From the NCBI GenBank assembly GCA_009760855.2, contig WPIO01000199.1, positions 336,723 through 400,722 on the forward strand: a stretch of DNA of 64,000 bases, given 5' to 3'. The DNA comes from Cristatella mucedo (Eukaryota > Bryozoa > Phylactolaemata > Cristatellidae). A program made the translations under genes and the position numbers. Under the pieces are notes generated by a model. It searched no databases and was not told where the DNA came from. It saw only the letters and a list, made by a program, of their open reading frames with translations. Below, piece after piece: positions 23,371 to 35,690 of this stretch; position 1 is the first letter of the stretch; the number at the start of each line of letters is the position of its first letter.

Positions 23371-24900
23371 ACTTGCAGTCGTTAAGGAGGCATGAACCTC
23401 CCAAAAAATCTACCTCGGATTTATAAAAAGCCATAGATGCCCAAACGCTTTGCAGGTTGCCTGCTTGTGCTTGCTGTGTTAGCTCTCTGTAAGAAACCGG
23501 GCGGCCGTGAGTTTCTGCCGGTCTAGGCTTGGAGCACCTGAAACACAGACTTAGAGACAAAGGGACTTCCTGCTATTGCTGCTGCCTTGAGGCTAATGAG
23601 TAACGGCACATCAGGCGGTTCATTTCAAAATGGCTGCAGTTTCGGAAAAGTTCTTGTGGCTTTTTTACTCGCAGATATGCTGCATACTGCACTGCATCAA
23701 TGTTCCTGCCCATGCCGAAGATCGAGGTAGGATTCTATCAATTCGCAGCTTTCCATCACCAAGAAGATTCTCACACTCCTATTGACGGGCTAACTAAGCC
23801 CAATTCATGAGTTAGACCAAACGAGCTTTTTCGGAGGTTGTTTACTGCCAAGATCGGATTAAAAACCTTTGCAATCTAACCGAATTGATCCACAACTAAC
23901 AGCCTGCCGCACGAGTATACTGCGGCAAACACAGAGAAGCCCATGGGACAAAAACACTGCAGACTTCCTGACAGCAGAGTCTCCCCAGAGTCTGATCTAA
24001 TCCACAAGTCCTTCAAGGTTTTTCTAAAGAAAAGCTGTAATTTGACTGTCTTATCATCGGAAATGTAAGGCAGCCACTGAGTAAGCACAGGTCGGAATTG
24101 GGTTGCTCGCCCGGAAGTAATTTTGACAGGTGAAGGATTTCGTCAAAACAGTTTACGGATCATAGATCATAGATCATAGGCTTGTGCTAACGAGTCACTG
24201 GTCTCGCAAGCAGCAAGACAAGCACATGTTTAAACAATCGGACTCAAACCGTTGCTTCAAAGCTTCGGCATAGGAGCTCTAGCCATCTTTCTGGCACTAT
24301 CTGGTTGCCCTGTCCGGAAAGACGGCTGTTGTCCCTCGTCTAACCCCATTCCGTACTGAGGTCTTAAGTGTGGTTTTTGTTTCTATGTGTGCATGATCCG
24401 ATCGAAGACACTGGGCTCGCTGGCACATTGCCAGTGCAGGCAGACCGGTAGTGCCCTAAACTACGCCAAGGTCAAACAGCTGGATTCTGTGGCCTAGGGA
24501 CAGGCAGATGGTTAGCTGTGGTCTGACTGCTGTATTTTATCCACAGGCCAGCTTTGTCCTCCAGCCAACTCAAACGATGACTTGTTGTTGGGAGGAAGTG
24601 GGCAGAAGGGAACCCCAACTGAAGACAGGGTAGTCGAGTGGGAGTAGGGGCCCAAGGGAGCCGTACGCTCTTAGGTTCAGTGGGTTGTATTAAACTGTTG
24701 GTGGTGGTCATCGGCTGGCTCTCTGCTGTGCGAATCAAGACTACATTAGGCAAGGACAGAGGTCACGGACAGCATCCTCTTTGCGGCAGTGAAACGTGAA
24801 TCCTAGTTCAGTAGGTGCGTCTCGTCTTGCTTTTTTAAGCGTCCGACAATAAAACGATATATCGTGCCCTGCACTGTGCCATCTGCTGCAAGGTCCTGGC
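23371..24900. other. Mostly unassigned
   Basis: A block at 23630-23850 (AAATGGCTGCAGTTTCGGAAA, ATGCCGAAG, GTTAGACCAAACGAGC) resembles 55749-55945, likely the same interspersed family. The rest shows nothing I can support; short open frames have no recognisable content. Confidence 0.35.
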
Positions 24901-24989
24901 AGAAGACAGCTCAGTGGCACACTCGCTCACACTGATGCATTACAGCTCTTATTCTGCAGAATCATTGAAACTGTCTGCTTTTCATGCGG

Positions 24990-25450
24990 CAGCTATCACT
25001 GCAGGTACGTCAAAAGCAGCAGCCGAAGCTGCGTTAGCAGCAGCCTGCATAGCCATCAGAATCAGCAGCAGCAACAGCAGCATCAGCACCTGCATCAGTT
25101 TGTTTTTGCATGCTGACCCTGTGCCTATCACCCATAACCATGTTATTCAATTGGATATCCAGCATTATATTACTCAAAATTCCATTGCTTTTCTCTTTGC
25201 AGCAAATGTAAAGCATCTAGAAAGAGATTGAGTTCTCTGAGTCCACTGTATCAAGTGTATTATTGTTATTATTATTACCTGAATCAGCATCATCAGCATT
25301 TGTGTCAGTACAAGCATCAGCACCAGCATTAGCATCCGCGGCCACGGCTGCAGCTGTACGCCCACAAGCAGCTGTGGCAGTGGCAGCTGCTGCGGCTGCA
25401 GCAGACGCAGCAGAGGCAACTGCGACGGTGAAGGTGGCTAAACCAATAGC
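24990..25450. repeat. Imprecise (GCA/TCA) trinucleotide tract split by a LINE tail
   Basis: CAGCAG/CATCAGCA-type triplets run from about 25000 to 25095 and resume at 25275-25415; the intervening 25100-25280 is a LINE 3' end. The Ala/Ser-rich open frames over it (24914-25231, 25263-25541, plus; 25217-25528, minus) are therefore low-complexity artefacts. The right end (GCAGCAGAGGCAA.. GAAGGTGGC) resembles 56750-56785. Confidence 0.7.
25100..25282 (+). mobile_element. LINE family 1, 3' tail fragment
   Basis: GCATGCTGACCCTGTGCCTA, ACCATGTTATTCA, TTTGCAGCAAATGTAAAGCA, AGAAAGAGATTGAGTTCTCT, ending in (ATT)n at 25258-25277. Confidence 0.9.
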
Positions 25451-27534
25451 CCAGCCGCCACGGCCTGCCACGCCTAGCTGTGTATGTGTCACTGCTCGAT
25501 GGAGCATTGGTACGGACCCGACCCTCAACCCTAAACCGTAACCTGATCGGCAAGTTAAAGTGATGAGCTCTTTTTTTTAAATCCGGGCGTTGTATAAGGA
25601 GGAATCATCGGGCTCTTGGTCAACATGGTTTTAATAATAATAGTCGGGTGCTATTCAGCAAATTAAAGGGGAGGTAAGAATGATGCACCACGGTGATATT
25701 TAAAGCTCGAGATTCTCCTTGTGTCCAAGGGGCAAGATTTTAGCAGTTCGGGTCTCTTTCTAGAAACATGCCACCGAGTCTCTCAGCTCTCCCTTTAAAT
25801 TGCTACTGGTACTTGAACCTGCTCGAGAGAAGGGGTAGGGCCCTGCACTTCTCTAACACCCTGTGCAGTTAAAAGATATAGCACACCGCGGTCTGCTAAA
25901 TGCTAATAACTAATACTAACGCTCAATGCTAAATGCATGGAAGACTGAGATCTCTGAGCAGAGATCAGTCTGGATTGCAAGATTATTGAGGGCCTTTAGG
26001 TAAGTGAGAAATATCTGGAAACGATTGGCACGTAGAGAGGCCAGATGCCTTGACTTCCAGTGAGCGCCAAACTATGTATCTAATTAATTAGTACCATTTT
26101 ATCAGTAACTACGTGGATCATTACTTAGAGGTAGAGTAATTACCCGATAGTTTCATAGACATTTCAACTAAATTACTCCAGTTACATCTCAACGGAAATG
26201 CCTGCTTTCGAGGTGAAACAGCAGTACAATAGTCTGCTTTCTGCATTCAGATCCAATGATGACCAGTAAAACATCAGGAAGAATTGCATCGAATTAAATC
26301 TTGGTAGTCAAATGATACACTTAATGCCCTATCCTGATGGTGGGTTATGGATGCTGTATTTTTCCCAATACCTGCTTGCTTCTAAGGCTTCGAGCTAAGA
26401 TTAACTTCAATAGCCTGAATGCATTAGGCTGTTGAAATATGTTCATGAGAGACAAACAAAACAGCAAACAACTCGAACGTGAAATATTGAGGTTTTTAAG
26501 ATTTCACGACTGGCTTTGAGATCTTGAATTTCCGGGAAGAAGTGGATAATTACTTTACTCGGCGTATTGGCCAGGGTGTCATTTAGTGAGGAGTAAAGAA
26601 GGGTACCGGAATATAATGTTAACTCATACATATATAGGTATTTGGTTGCATGTATTTGTGTGTGTGTGCGTGTGAGTGTGTGTGTGTGTGTATGTGTGTG
26701 TGTTTGCGTGCACGTGTGTGTGTGTGTTTGTGTGTATGTGCATGCATTTGGGAGTGTGAGTGTGTGTGTGTTCTCTCAGCTGCCAGATACTCTGGACACG
26801 CCAAACAGCTGAGATAATTGGCATAAATGCAGATGCACTGCATTGCAAGTACTTGCTCATCAATAGCCGTCAGAGTTGCCATTCTTCCAAAATTTTGGAG
26901 GCTTCTGTGGCAAAGGTGAAATTCAAGCTAGCGAGATTAAATTTAGCCACTCGGACTCGTTGAAAAGAGCGAGCACTGGCAGTCTGTAGCTAAAATCATG
27001 ATTACACAAAAGTTTACCTAAAATAGTTTGTTCTTATAGCTCTAAATAAGAGAACCCCTATTTAGTCACCCTACATATGCAGCGGTTCTCGAACCCCCAA
27101 TGACTATTGGCTAGGGCAAGTATATCACCTTGCTCGCTTCTAGAAGCGATCTGATGAATACGACGGCTTTCACTTTTTGGTTCGGCCGTCACGTGAATTT
27201 CTCACCTGTCCTAACTCCTTGCAACTCAAAGGGGTTAGCGACTTAAATTTCACTGCAGGCAGTGGTCTCCTCATGTCGTATATGTTTGCCTGTGAATGTT
27301 TAATAAAAATATTATATTTTTGTCGAAGGCTATGGGTAGCGATTGAGCGGCGATGGATCAACTTCGCACTTCGTGACTTGGATCAGGAGTATACCTTCAT
27401 GCAAGCCATGACCCCTAGTTTTGCTGTGACGCTTGCACAAGCGGACTTACGAAATTTTGAATGCAGGTAGGGGAATACTAAAAAGTATAGCCGAGACAGA
27501 ACCATTTAGCTAGTTGATTCTTTTAAAAGCCAGC
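25451..27534. other. Unassigned, with a degenerate GT tract
   Basis: A GT-rich imperfect microsatellite lies at 26645-26772. Apart from that, no gene or repeat is recognised. Confidence 0.35.
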
Positions 27535-29740
27535 TTTGAAGAGCTACTCTTAGATATGGATCGAAAGTAAAGGCTAGGAGTGGAAGCAGTTTTGTTAACG
27601 AAGCTTTTTAAATTTAATTAGCTGTCGATGACAGCACCCAAATTCCGAGCACACGGCTTTGATAGAAAATAGCACCACCTGTCGGCAGAGCAAAGCCTTC
27701 TACTCTAGCAACACTCTCTTGGTGTCCTGTGAGTAGTAGTTCCGTGTATCTAGTCGGTTAGTCTTAGGAAATTTGCTTACATCCAGGATTCAATGTCTGC
27801 AAGGCTACGAGTCAGCTTATCAGTTACTCCGGCAGATTCAGACTGCTTAATTTACAGATACAGCTAAGTATCACCCCCATGAAAGTGATAGCCTATTTTA
27901 TTGGAAGATTCCTTTTTCAGAAGGTGAAAGCCAAATGAAGAATAGAAAAGGTCCAATGAGTGACGTTAGTGGGACTCCACACGGGACTGGTCTGTTTCAT
28001 GTGACCTGAATCCACGAGGCACAGATTAAAAACCATTGGAAAAGTACAATTATAACCACGCTATGACCTCGTCTGAGGGATCCTTAGCTGTTCTCAAATG
28101 TTAAATTAGAATATTTTGATCTATAGCATCAAAGGCAGCTGATAAAGCTAGTTTGGCTAGAGCAGAAATATTCCTATCATCATTGTGGCATGATATTATC
28201 GTTGGCACAAAGTTGAGCAGTTTACTGACATTTTGTCACTCGAACCCCGATTTTATTTTAATTTTATTCTTTCCAATTACCTACCAGGTGCTTAGTGACA
28301 ATTTATTTTTTCAAGCATATCTGACTAAAATTGAAAATGTAAACAGGGTGGCAGTTTGCAAGGACATCTATATCTAACCCCGGCTTTAGAACCGTCGGTC
28401 TAACCCTGGCCAATTAGAAGGACTTTGATACAGCAATTTGCATTCCTAAACTTTATTTAGGTTAACTTTGCAAGGTGAAACCTCTAAAAATCTTTTGAGA
28501 AATGTCACAGGTTGCAATTCCACCATTTTTTCCGTCAGGGGGCATGATGGAGGCTCTAACGTTTGAATTTCAGTGAAGAAACCAGAAAATTGGTCGATCG
28601 AGCCCTAAACTCTAAAGGATTGAGACCTCCCAGAATTAGCCATCAAATTTTTCAATATCTTATGAATCTTTTGTAGTTCCGCTGAGTATTCTAACGAAAA
28701 TAGCCCTGTATTTTATAAGCTTTTGGGTGTAGACTCGGGGGAAGTCTTTAAAATTCAAACGTAGGAACCCGACCAATACTTCTTAAAGCAGCTTTCAAGG
28801 CTCTGCTTAAGCTTGGCATATTTTGGACTGAAAATAAAAGTAATTTTCAGGACTCATTAGTCGGGAAGAATGCACAATAGCATGCTCCTCAAGGGCACTT
28901 CCAAGTGTTACCTTGACCGTATTTGTGATACTATCAAGGCTTTCATTCGATTCTGGTTGCAGATCAGGAACTGCTGCCTCATGTACGACTTTAAAAGTGT
29001 ATCCTGGGCTATGCTTGTAAGTTACATCTCTAGATAATGTCAATTTTACCCTTAACCTACATACGTGCAGAAACAGTAAGCTAAACTGATCAATAAATTT
29101 AGAGGGTCAGAGCCCACACAGCAAGGTCAGTGTGCCAGAAATCCTTAGTGATGAATAGATATAGGATATGGCCACCGACGTGAGTGGTACGATTAACGTA
29201 CTAGACAGAATCAAAGTACTTAAGGCAATCAATAAATGAGCTGACCCTGCTGTTACTAGCTTTGTCAACGTGAACTTAGATGTCTTCTGCAATCACTAAC
29301 AGCCTATCAAAAGCAAATATTTCCGTGAGGAACTCTGAGAACTTCTCTGTAAACAAGCTTTGTCAGCCAGATGGAGGTCAGTATATCACAACAATGAGCG
29401 ACACTCTCTTTGCTAAGGACCTGATTGCGAAATATTCAAACGATAACCAATGCATGAAATTGCATATCTTGTAACGAACAAATTTACTTATAACTATAGC
29501 AACACTGCCACCAACTTTTTTACTTCGCACAGACTGAAACGATGAGAACCCGGGTGGTATGGTCTCAAATATATAGCTACCAGTGCAGGGAGTCATCCGT
29601 GTTTCGGTAAGCTAAAATGCATTTAGTCTCTCTTGGAATTACTTGTGGTTGATGGGTAACCCGTTGATGTTTAGCGAGGAGAAACAATTTACATGGCGAA
29701 ATTTAAGATATGTACAATAACTCCGAGACGCTAATTAAGT
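27535..29740 (-). mobile_element. LINE family 2 (L2-like), near full-length endonuclease and RT, decayed
   Basis: Seen on the minus strand, right to left. LNINGLPINHK and LTETRMTP (29590-29690) are followed by KKVGGSVAI (about 29500). Then come FSEFLTEIFAFDRLLVI and THVGGHILYLFITKDF (29110-29340), the pattern of an AP-type endonuclease domain. A linker follows, then RT motif A ALSAAFDAID (28110-28150). The polymerase-core position near 27870 reads HFHGGDT where a YADDT is expected, and the strip LTRSLADIESWM comes next (about 27810). Many stops and frameshifts. Known: L2/CR1 elements encode EN plus RT in one ORF and move by target-primed reverse transcription. The sequence differs clearly from family 1 and resembles the copy at 61264-62530. 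The 3' tail was not recognised, and a 5' ORF1 is not clear, though sequence to about 30060 may belong to it. Confidence 0.8.
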
Positions 29741-30440
29741 GGCTTGGATTTTAGTCAGCATGTTGCCGGCCAGGCAGCTGCTGCTCATGTGAGTTTAGAT
29801 TGAACCATAGTAAAAACCGCCGGTCGACCTTTCACAGCATGCTTCGGCACGACGGCTGAGCTACTAAAACGAAGAGTGCTAATTAGTCCGAGGTTTATTT
29901 CCGAACTGAAGGTAGAGCGAACGCAAGATGCAGGGAAGTTCTTACTGACCGGCCGAAATAGGGCTCGACAATAGGTATTAACTAACCGCGGCACAACCTT
30001 ATTTTCACCAGATTCTGTTGGAGTAGCATATCCGTGGAAAGCTCATGAACGATCACAACCAAGACAGCTGCAGAATACCAGAAGGTATTACGACGAAGTC
30101 GGGCAGTGGTCCCCTGTGTCACCCGAGTCTGTTCACTAAAATGGATAGAATGTCAACAAATGAGAACATTTATCGCACGTTGAAGCGACGAAACTATATG
30201 CATATACTTGCTTTATAACTTGGATATGCAACCTGAACAAAGTCACGCAATTATGCGAAATTCGTCACTAACTCGAGAAGCAAAGTATCACGGTGCCTTC
30301 CTAGATTTTGTTGAGGCTATCGTGACCTTGCTGTACCACGACTACAAGGTCGCGTCACCTTGCTGCACCGCCACTACCACAAAATTTATGCTTGCTGTTA
30401 ACCGGCATGACGTTATCAAAGGGCACAGAAAGCTCTCCTC
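29741..30440. other. Possible 5' part of the LINE, otherwise unassigned
   Basis: Minus-strand open frame 29785-29994 (NLGLISTLRFSSSAV..) might be the ORF segment before the endonuclease, but the match is too weak to call. Confidence 0.3.
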
Positions 30441-30600
30441 CAGATGAATAATAATAATATTAATAATACATTTATATAGCGCCTTCTGCAAACTCAATCT
30501 CTCTAGGCACTTTAAAGATGCTGCGTATAAAGAATTACCAAATGTGCCGTTGTAAAATCCACAAGCAGCAGACATAGTGTAAGCAGGTACACGCACAGAA
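30441..30600 (-). mobile_element. Old LINE tail fragment
   Basis: (AAT)n at 30446-30470, then AGCGCCTTCTGCAAACTCAA, CTCTCTAGGCACTTTAAAGA in plus orientation; it resembles the reverse of the family tail but is a divergent subtype. Confidence 0.6.
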
Positions 30601-32214
30601 AGGATCAATCGTAAAGAATAACCAAATGCTGAAACAAAAAGACATTTGTTAAACTTTGTTCAAGTCATCATGTCGAGGGACGTTGTGACTTGCGTCAGTG
30701 GGAGCCCGGGGACTAAAGGCAGTGGTTTTAAGGTTCGTACCAGGTATGGCTAAACGATTTGATTTCTGCCTCGTACGAACCTCAAACTTACCGGCAAACA
30801 TTTCGTCACGCTTTATATCCAGAATTTACATTTTTGTTTAATGCCTCAGAGCTGATCTTCTTCATGGGCTGGTTTACAGCTAGGGAGCAGTTAAATAACA
30901 CATCTGGCATCTTGATAAGTAATAGGATGAAGTAGAAAAATTGTGAGACGCACCAAGAGCACTGGCGCATGCTAAATCAGCTTCTCGGGGCGCGTAGAAA
31001 CCAGCGTCATTGTGCGAACGGATGCTGCGGCAGCAGTAGCAACTGCCCGTCTCTCACGCAAAAAGTAATGTAGGATCGCCCGCAAATTGTAGGCCGAGCT
31101 CAGAATAAACGATGGAATTAATTCCGTGTATGACCGAAAAAAGCACTTGCTTATAACTATGAATGAGTTTTATAATCAGCTACCTCAGGTCCTGCCGACG
31201 TCCTATTGTCGAATGCTTCTGCAGATCGGCACTTTCGATAGTTGCGTAACCTTCCGCCTGTAGTTTTAGTTTAGTTTAGCTTAGCTTAGTTTTACTTTCA
31301 CTTTATTGTGTCGTAGTTTTCCGCCTCGTTCCGGAAAAAAGCAGGTGAACTAGTACGAAACCACTTCACTGCCAGCTTGTGTTACGCTCTGGTTACTCCG
31401 GCATACTATTTTCGTAGCACACGATTACCGGCGCTACCTTCTCGGCCTTATTGGCAGTGTCAAAGTGGCTTCTCAAGACGCCTACTTTCAAATAAAAGCA
31501 CGCAGCAGCACTGTTGGTTCAAAACGTGGCAGCGAAATCTTCTGGGCTCAATAATCTTTTGCAGGAAAAATCCCAACTTCTGGCGAAGATAATACAAGGG
31601 CTTGAGCAATGCAACATCGTAGCCTTAGGTAGTTGGCCGCTGCAATCGCTCTGGAGCTTTGATGTTTCCATTTGCTCACGAACCATCCAACTTTCGCTTC
31701 TCCCTCGCTTTCGCCAGCGCCTCACTGCGAGCAACTGGCGGCGGCGCCGGCAGCGGCGGCGGACGAGCCTGCACGAAGTAGTCCACAACCCAGCCTGAAA
31801 TGGAGCGGGAATCGCCGATTTTTGTTTCGTGCGTAAAGCAAACAACAGATTGCTGTTATTTTGGAAAACACGAAGCTGTCATTATTAAGTGTTCAAAGAT
31901 AATTAAGTAATGTATAAAACTCGAAGCAAATAAAGATTCCATAGGTCGTAAGTATCTATCCGCTGGCGAATCAATTGAGATTTTTGTGATGATGAAAAAT
32001 TGCGTATGGCTACCTCCATCTTGAAACTCAAGCTCTGTCATCGGATACATTTTTTTAGTAGTTCAAAGAACAGAGATATTCTTCACCCGGCTGTGAGAAT
32101 AACAATATTATGGATGTACAGCCTGTTTCTTGATAGTGCCTTTCACACCAATTGCATTGTATCATCACCGTTGGCGCCACACGAGCTTGTATTTCCTACC
32201 TTGTGGCCGTTTCC
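30601..32214. other. Unassigned
   Basis: A GC-rich GGC-repeat patch lies at 31735-31775. The overlapping open frames at 31514-31845 on both strands are without recognisable content. No gene called. Confidence 0.3.
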
Positions 32215-32218
32215 CCCC

Positions 32219-32277
<59 letters not shown>
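32215..32277. repeat. Compound (CT)n(TA)n microsatellite
   Basis: CT repeats to 32250, then TA repeats to about 32277. Confidence 0.96.
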
Positions 32278-33970
32278 GCCAGCTGAATTGCAATATAGCA
32301 ATTTCAGCCGTCTCCTACGCTCAGGTTGTGTGTAGACAATATGTTAGGGATTCCATTTCTCCGCTTAAATACCGGATGAGCCTTAAACTTAGTTGAGCGA
32401 GCCAGTCTTAAAAAGCAAAATTTTCCTTTTGGTACAACTTGTCCTGAGTTAAAAAGTGCTGCTGCCTGCAGCCGCCCGCTTAGCCATGCCCTTAGCCTCC
32501 CCCCAGCCCCTGTCTAGCTTTAGCCGTGCCATCATCCTTCGTCGTCCTATCACTTTACTGGAGCTTATTCTGCGACTTTTTCTGCTGTCAAGGCGTTCTA
32601 GTACTTACAGAATCATAGCTCATGCAACAATATTTGTGTATAGGCCGCCTGCACGTGGGCTGTGCCCATTGTAGGACGTTAAAAGCCGTTGCAGTTCGAA
32701 GCCAGTGAAAGCAAAAATCCTAAAACCAAAAATGCAAACCTAATCACCAAATGCTAAATCCAAAAACGCACACCCTAATCACTAAGCCCTGTAGCTCTAC
32801 GAAGCGTTTATTTAATGCAAGCATTTATTTAGTGTGATTACAATCTATCATAATTAAGTGATGCCAAACATAGGTGAAGTCAATTGTTTATTAAAACAAT
32901 AATGGCTCTTCCGACATACATAAAAAACCCATCGTAAAAAATTGAACTGACAGTTCTCACGACGTCTTTACCGCCATGCACGATCTGCATTCACGACGAT
33001 GTGGTACATTCCCATGAGATAGGCGACTGAGAGAAAATGAGCAGAAAACCTGCACATAAATGATCGCTTAAAGCACTGCAATAGGCTATAAGTTTAGCGT
33101 CTTTAACCTCGTTAGGCTATCACTGATACCTCACATAATTACAAGGGCGTCATAGGAAAGTCACACACAAGAATGACTTATAGTTCAAAGGAGGAAAGGC
33201 TTAAATTATAAGCTCTCCGCCTGCGGATTTCGTCCACAGCTTTCTCTTATATGAAGCTTCAAGAGCACAGCAGGTGAGCAGGCATAAAATGCGAAAGCTT
33301 TAGACTGGTTTTATAATGAATTGCATTTGGGTCAGTGGCGAACCAAGCCGCTCGTGGCCTGGGCCATTACCACAACAACCCTCAGTCAGGCACGTGGCAG
33401 TCAACTGCCGATAATTGCACTAGAACGTTAAAAGCAACGGTGCGAATTTTGCGTTACACTTAAATAAGAGCGTCGTGCAATCTGACGGGTGTCCTCCGTC
33501 GGCTTCTCATAGCCATACGTACCAAGTGGGTGTTACTCTTCAGAGTTTTCTATATCTGAGTGATGCCTCGCTAACTTTGAGTTGACGAATAAAATTATAA
33601 GCACCCATGTGACCAATGGCTCTAAATATTGCCAAGCTGAGTTGAAGCTGCCAATCGCTCCAGTGACACTCACCCGATGTGACACACAAATACCAGCACT
33701 CGGTTTCTTCAGGCAGTTGGCACTTTTTTCACTAGTCTTGCCAACTGTCAACGGTGACCCGTGCCTCGAATTGACCCTTGGCCTGATAAAGAAATTGATT
33801 ATATGATGGGGTCTAGGAACCATTTCATCCTACCACATTGTAGGACGGTATTCTCCACTGCTTGTAATATATGCAGCTGCAGCGGTTCACAAACTTTTTT
33901 TTATAAAGCTTTGCTTATTGCTTGACGCGTTTGTGGGTTTTGCAAGAGCAAGAATCTCGAGCCGACTGGC
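32278..33970. other. Unassigned
   Basis: A small A-rich duplicated phrase (CCTAATCAC.AA, at 32738 and 32773) is seen. The minus open frame 33533-33823 (96 codons) has one hydrophobic segment (VTWVLIILFV) but no recognised family. Confidence 0.3.
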
Positions 33971-33971
33971 A

Positions 33972-34205
33972 AGATCTGACTGGCAAATCAAGAAGAATCT
34001 AGAACAGATCTGACTGGCAAATCAAGAAGAATCTAGAAGAGATCTGACTGACAAATCAAGGAGAATCTAGAAGAGATCTGACTGGCAAATCAAGAAGAAT
34101 CTAGAAGAGATCTGACTGGCAAATCAAGAAGAATCTAGAAGAGATCTGACTGGCAAATCAAGAAGAATCTAGAAGAGATCTGACTGGCAAATCAAGAAGA
34201 GACTG
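33972..34205. repeat. 34-bp minisatellite, about 7 copies
   Basis: Unit begins AGATCTGACTGGCAAATCAA and continues GAAGAATCTAGAAG. Copies are near identical, so the array is young. Each unit contains the palindromes AGATCT and TCTAGA. The last copy is truncated, followed by a shorter GACTGGCAAGA echo. Confidence 0.97.
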
Positions 34206-35450
34206 GCAAGACGGTCAGCAAAGTCGGCCACGAATTCTGTGGCAAGCAATAGGCATTGCTCGCAACTCAATCTCTAACGATTAGAGATCGAGAGACATCT
34301 GCGGATGGAGCATCAGTCATTGCAACTGGATCGACGATCCAGTGCCATTTCAAAGATTGCTTACGAAACAGGATCGTAAGGTAGTCCATGAATGGAAACC
34401 CGGAGAGGATCAGGGTAATGGGTAGCTGTTAAGCACACGAACGGCATAAACTCACGTCTCGTCAGAATTTACTGCCGTAAACTCGTCGGCTCTGACTATG
34501 TTGTCCGGTTCGACCGATCTGGATCTAGGCACTATTCAACTGGTGCTACTGGCTCGCGCCTTATTCTTGATGTGCATTGGCCGAGTGCATCATGTTTTCA
34601 AAGTGTTGCGAAGAGAGAGCTTCTGCAATTCTCGGATATAGATGTTGCAATAAATTTAATGACTGCCTATTAGTGAATGATCGAAAAAAATTGAAAAGAT
34701 CTTCGACAAAGAGTGGCTTTGTTGCTCGCCTCCGTGTCAAGCATCCTATGACCTAAATATCTTCACTGTAGTCGCACGTGAGTTTGATCATGCTTTTGCA
34801 GCGCTTCCGGTTCGTATTGCAGTTTCAAAGTACTAGAAAGCCGACTCAACGGTCGGAGAGTATCTAAGCATATCACGAACTCTGCAGCAAGACTTTAATT
34901 CACATCCTGGGGCGTGAGCACTTACCATTAGCTAGTAAAGTTAAGAGCTCATCTCACACACACACACACTTGTAAGGAGAGCTGGGAATTGGGGGTAATC
35001 AAAAAGTGACTCTATGAGCTTGACCCGCCCCGACAAAGTATTTGTTGGAAAGGCTATCAGACTTTCTTTTTGAGAAAGGAGCTGATGAAGGATGAATCCT
35101 AAAGAAGGGCAAGGAAAACTCTTAAAAAGATTTAAGACAGGACATACGAAATACGGTAATACGCTCTCGAGTACTCAGATCGTGGCCACACCCTGCATGT
35201 CGACCCTAGCAATATTATGAAAGCTAGAAGGCTGCTTTCATTTTATGATACACTCGCACAAGCCAGTTTGATTGAAAGTTAGAACAAAGTCGCCGGAAAA
35301 GAAACCATAGTTATTCACCATTACTAGGTTACACAGTTACGGAGTTATGTCAATGGCTGGAAATAAAAATAAAATAAAGTCGTGTGTCGTCTTTTAGGTT
35401 CTCATCATGCTACCCTGTCCATCAGAGAAGAGAGAGCGATAAAGAGAACA
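34206..35450. other. Unassigned
   Basis: No recognised gene or repeat; a short (CA)n lies at 34956-34968. Confidence 0.3.
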
Positions 35451-35482
35451 TGTGTGAGAGGGAGAGAGAGAATGTGTGTGAG

Positions 35483-35559
<77 letters not shown>

Positions 35560-35690
35560 AGAGAGAGAGAAAGAGAATGTGAGAGAGAGAGAGAGAGAGA
35601 GAGATAGAGAGAAAGAGAATGTGAGAGAGAGAGAGAGAGAGAGAGATAGAGAGAAAGAGAATGTGTGAGAGAGAGAGAGAGAGAGAGAAT
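35451..35690. repeat. (GA)n tract with a 42-bp higher-order repeat
   Basis: GA repeats punctuated by AAGAGAATGT at 35571, 35613 and 35655, exactly 42 bases apart. Serine/leucine and arginine/glutamate open frames here are artefacts. Confidence 0.95.

Noticed and set aside
24914-25541. Alanine-rich coding exons
   Set aside because: Triplet repeat tract interrupted by a LINE tail.
31514-31845. Overlapping plus and minus genes
   Set aside because: Mutual shadows in a GC-rich patch without any recognisable motif.
33972-34205. CRISPR array
   Set aside because: 34-bp units are directly adjacent without unique spacers.
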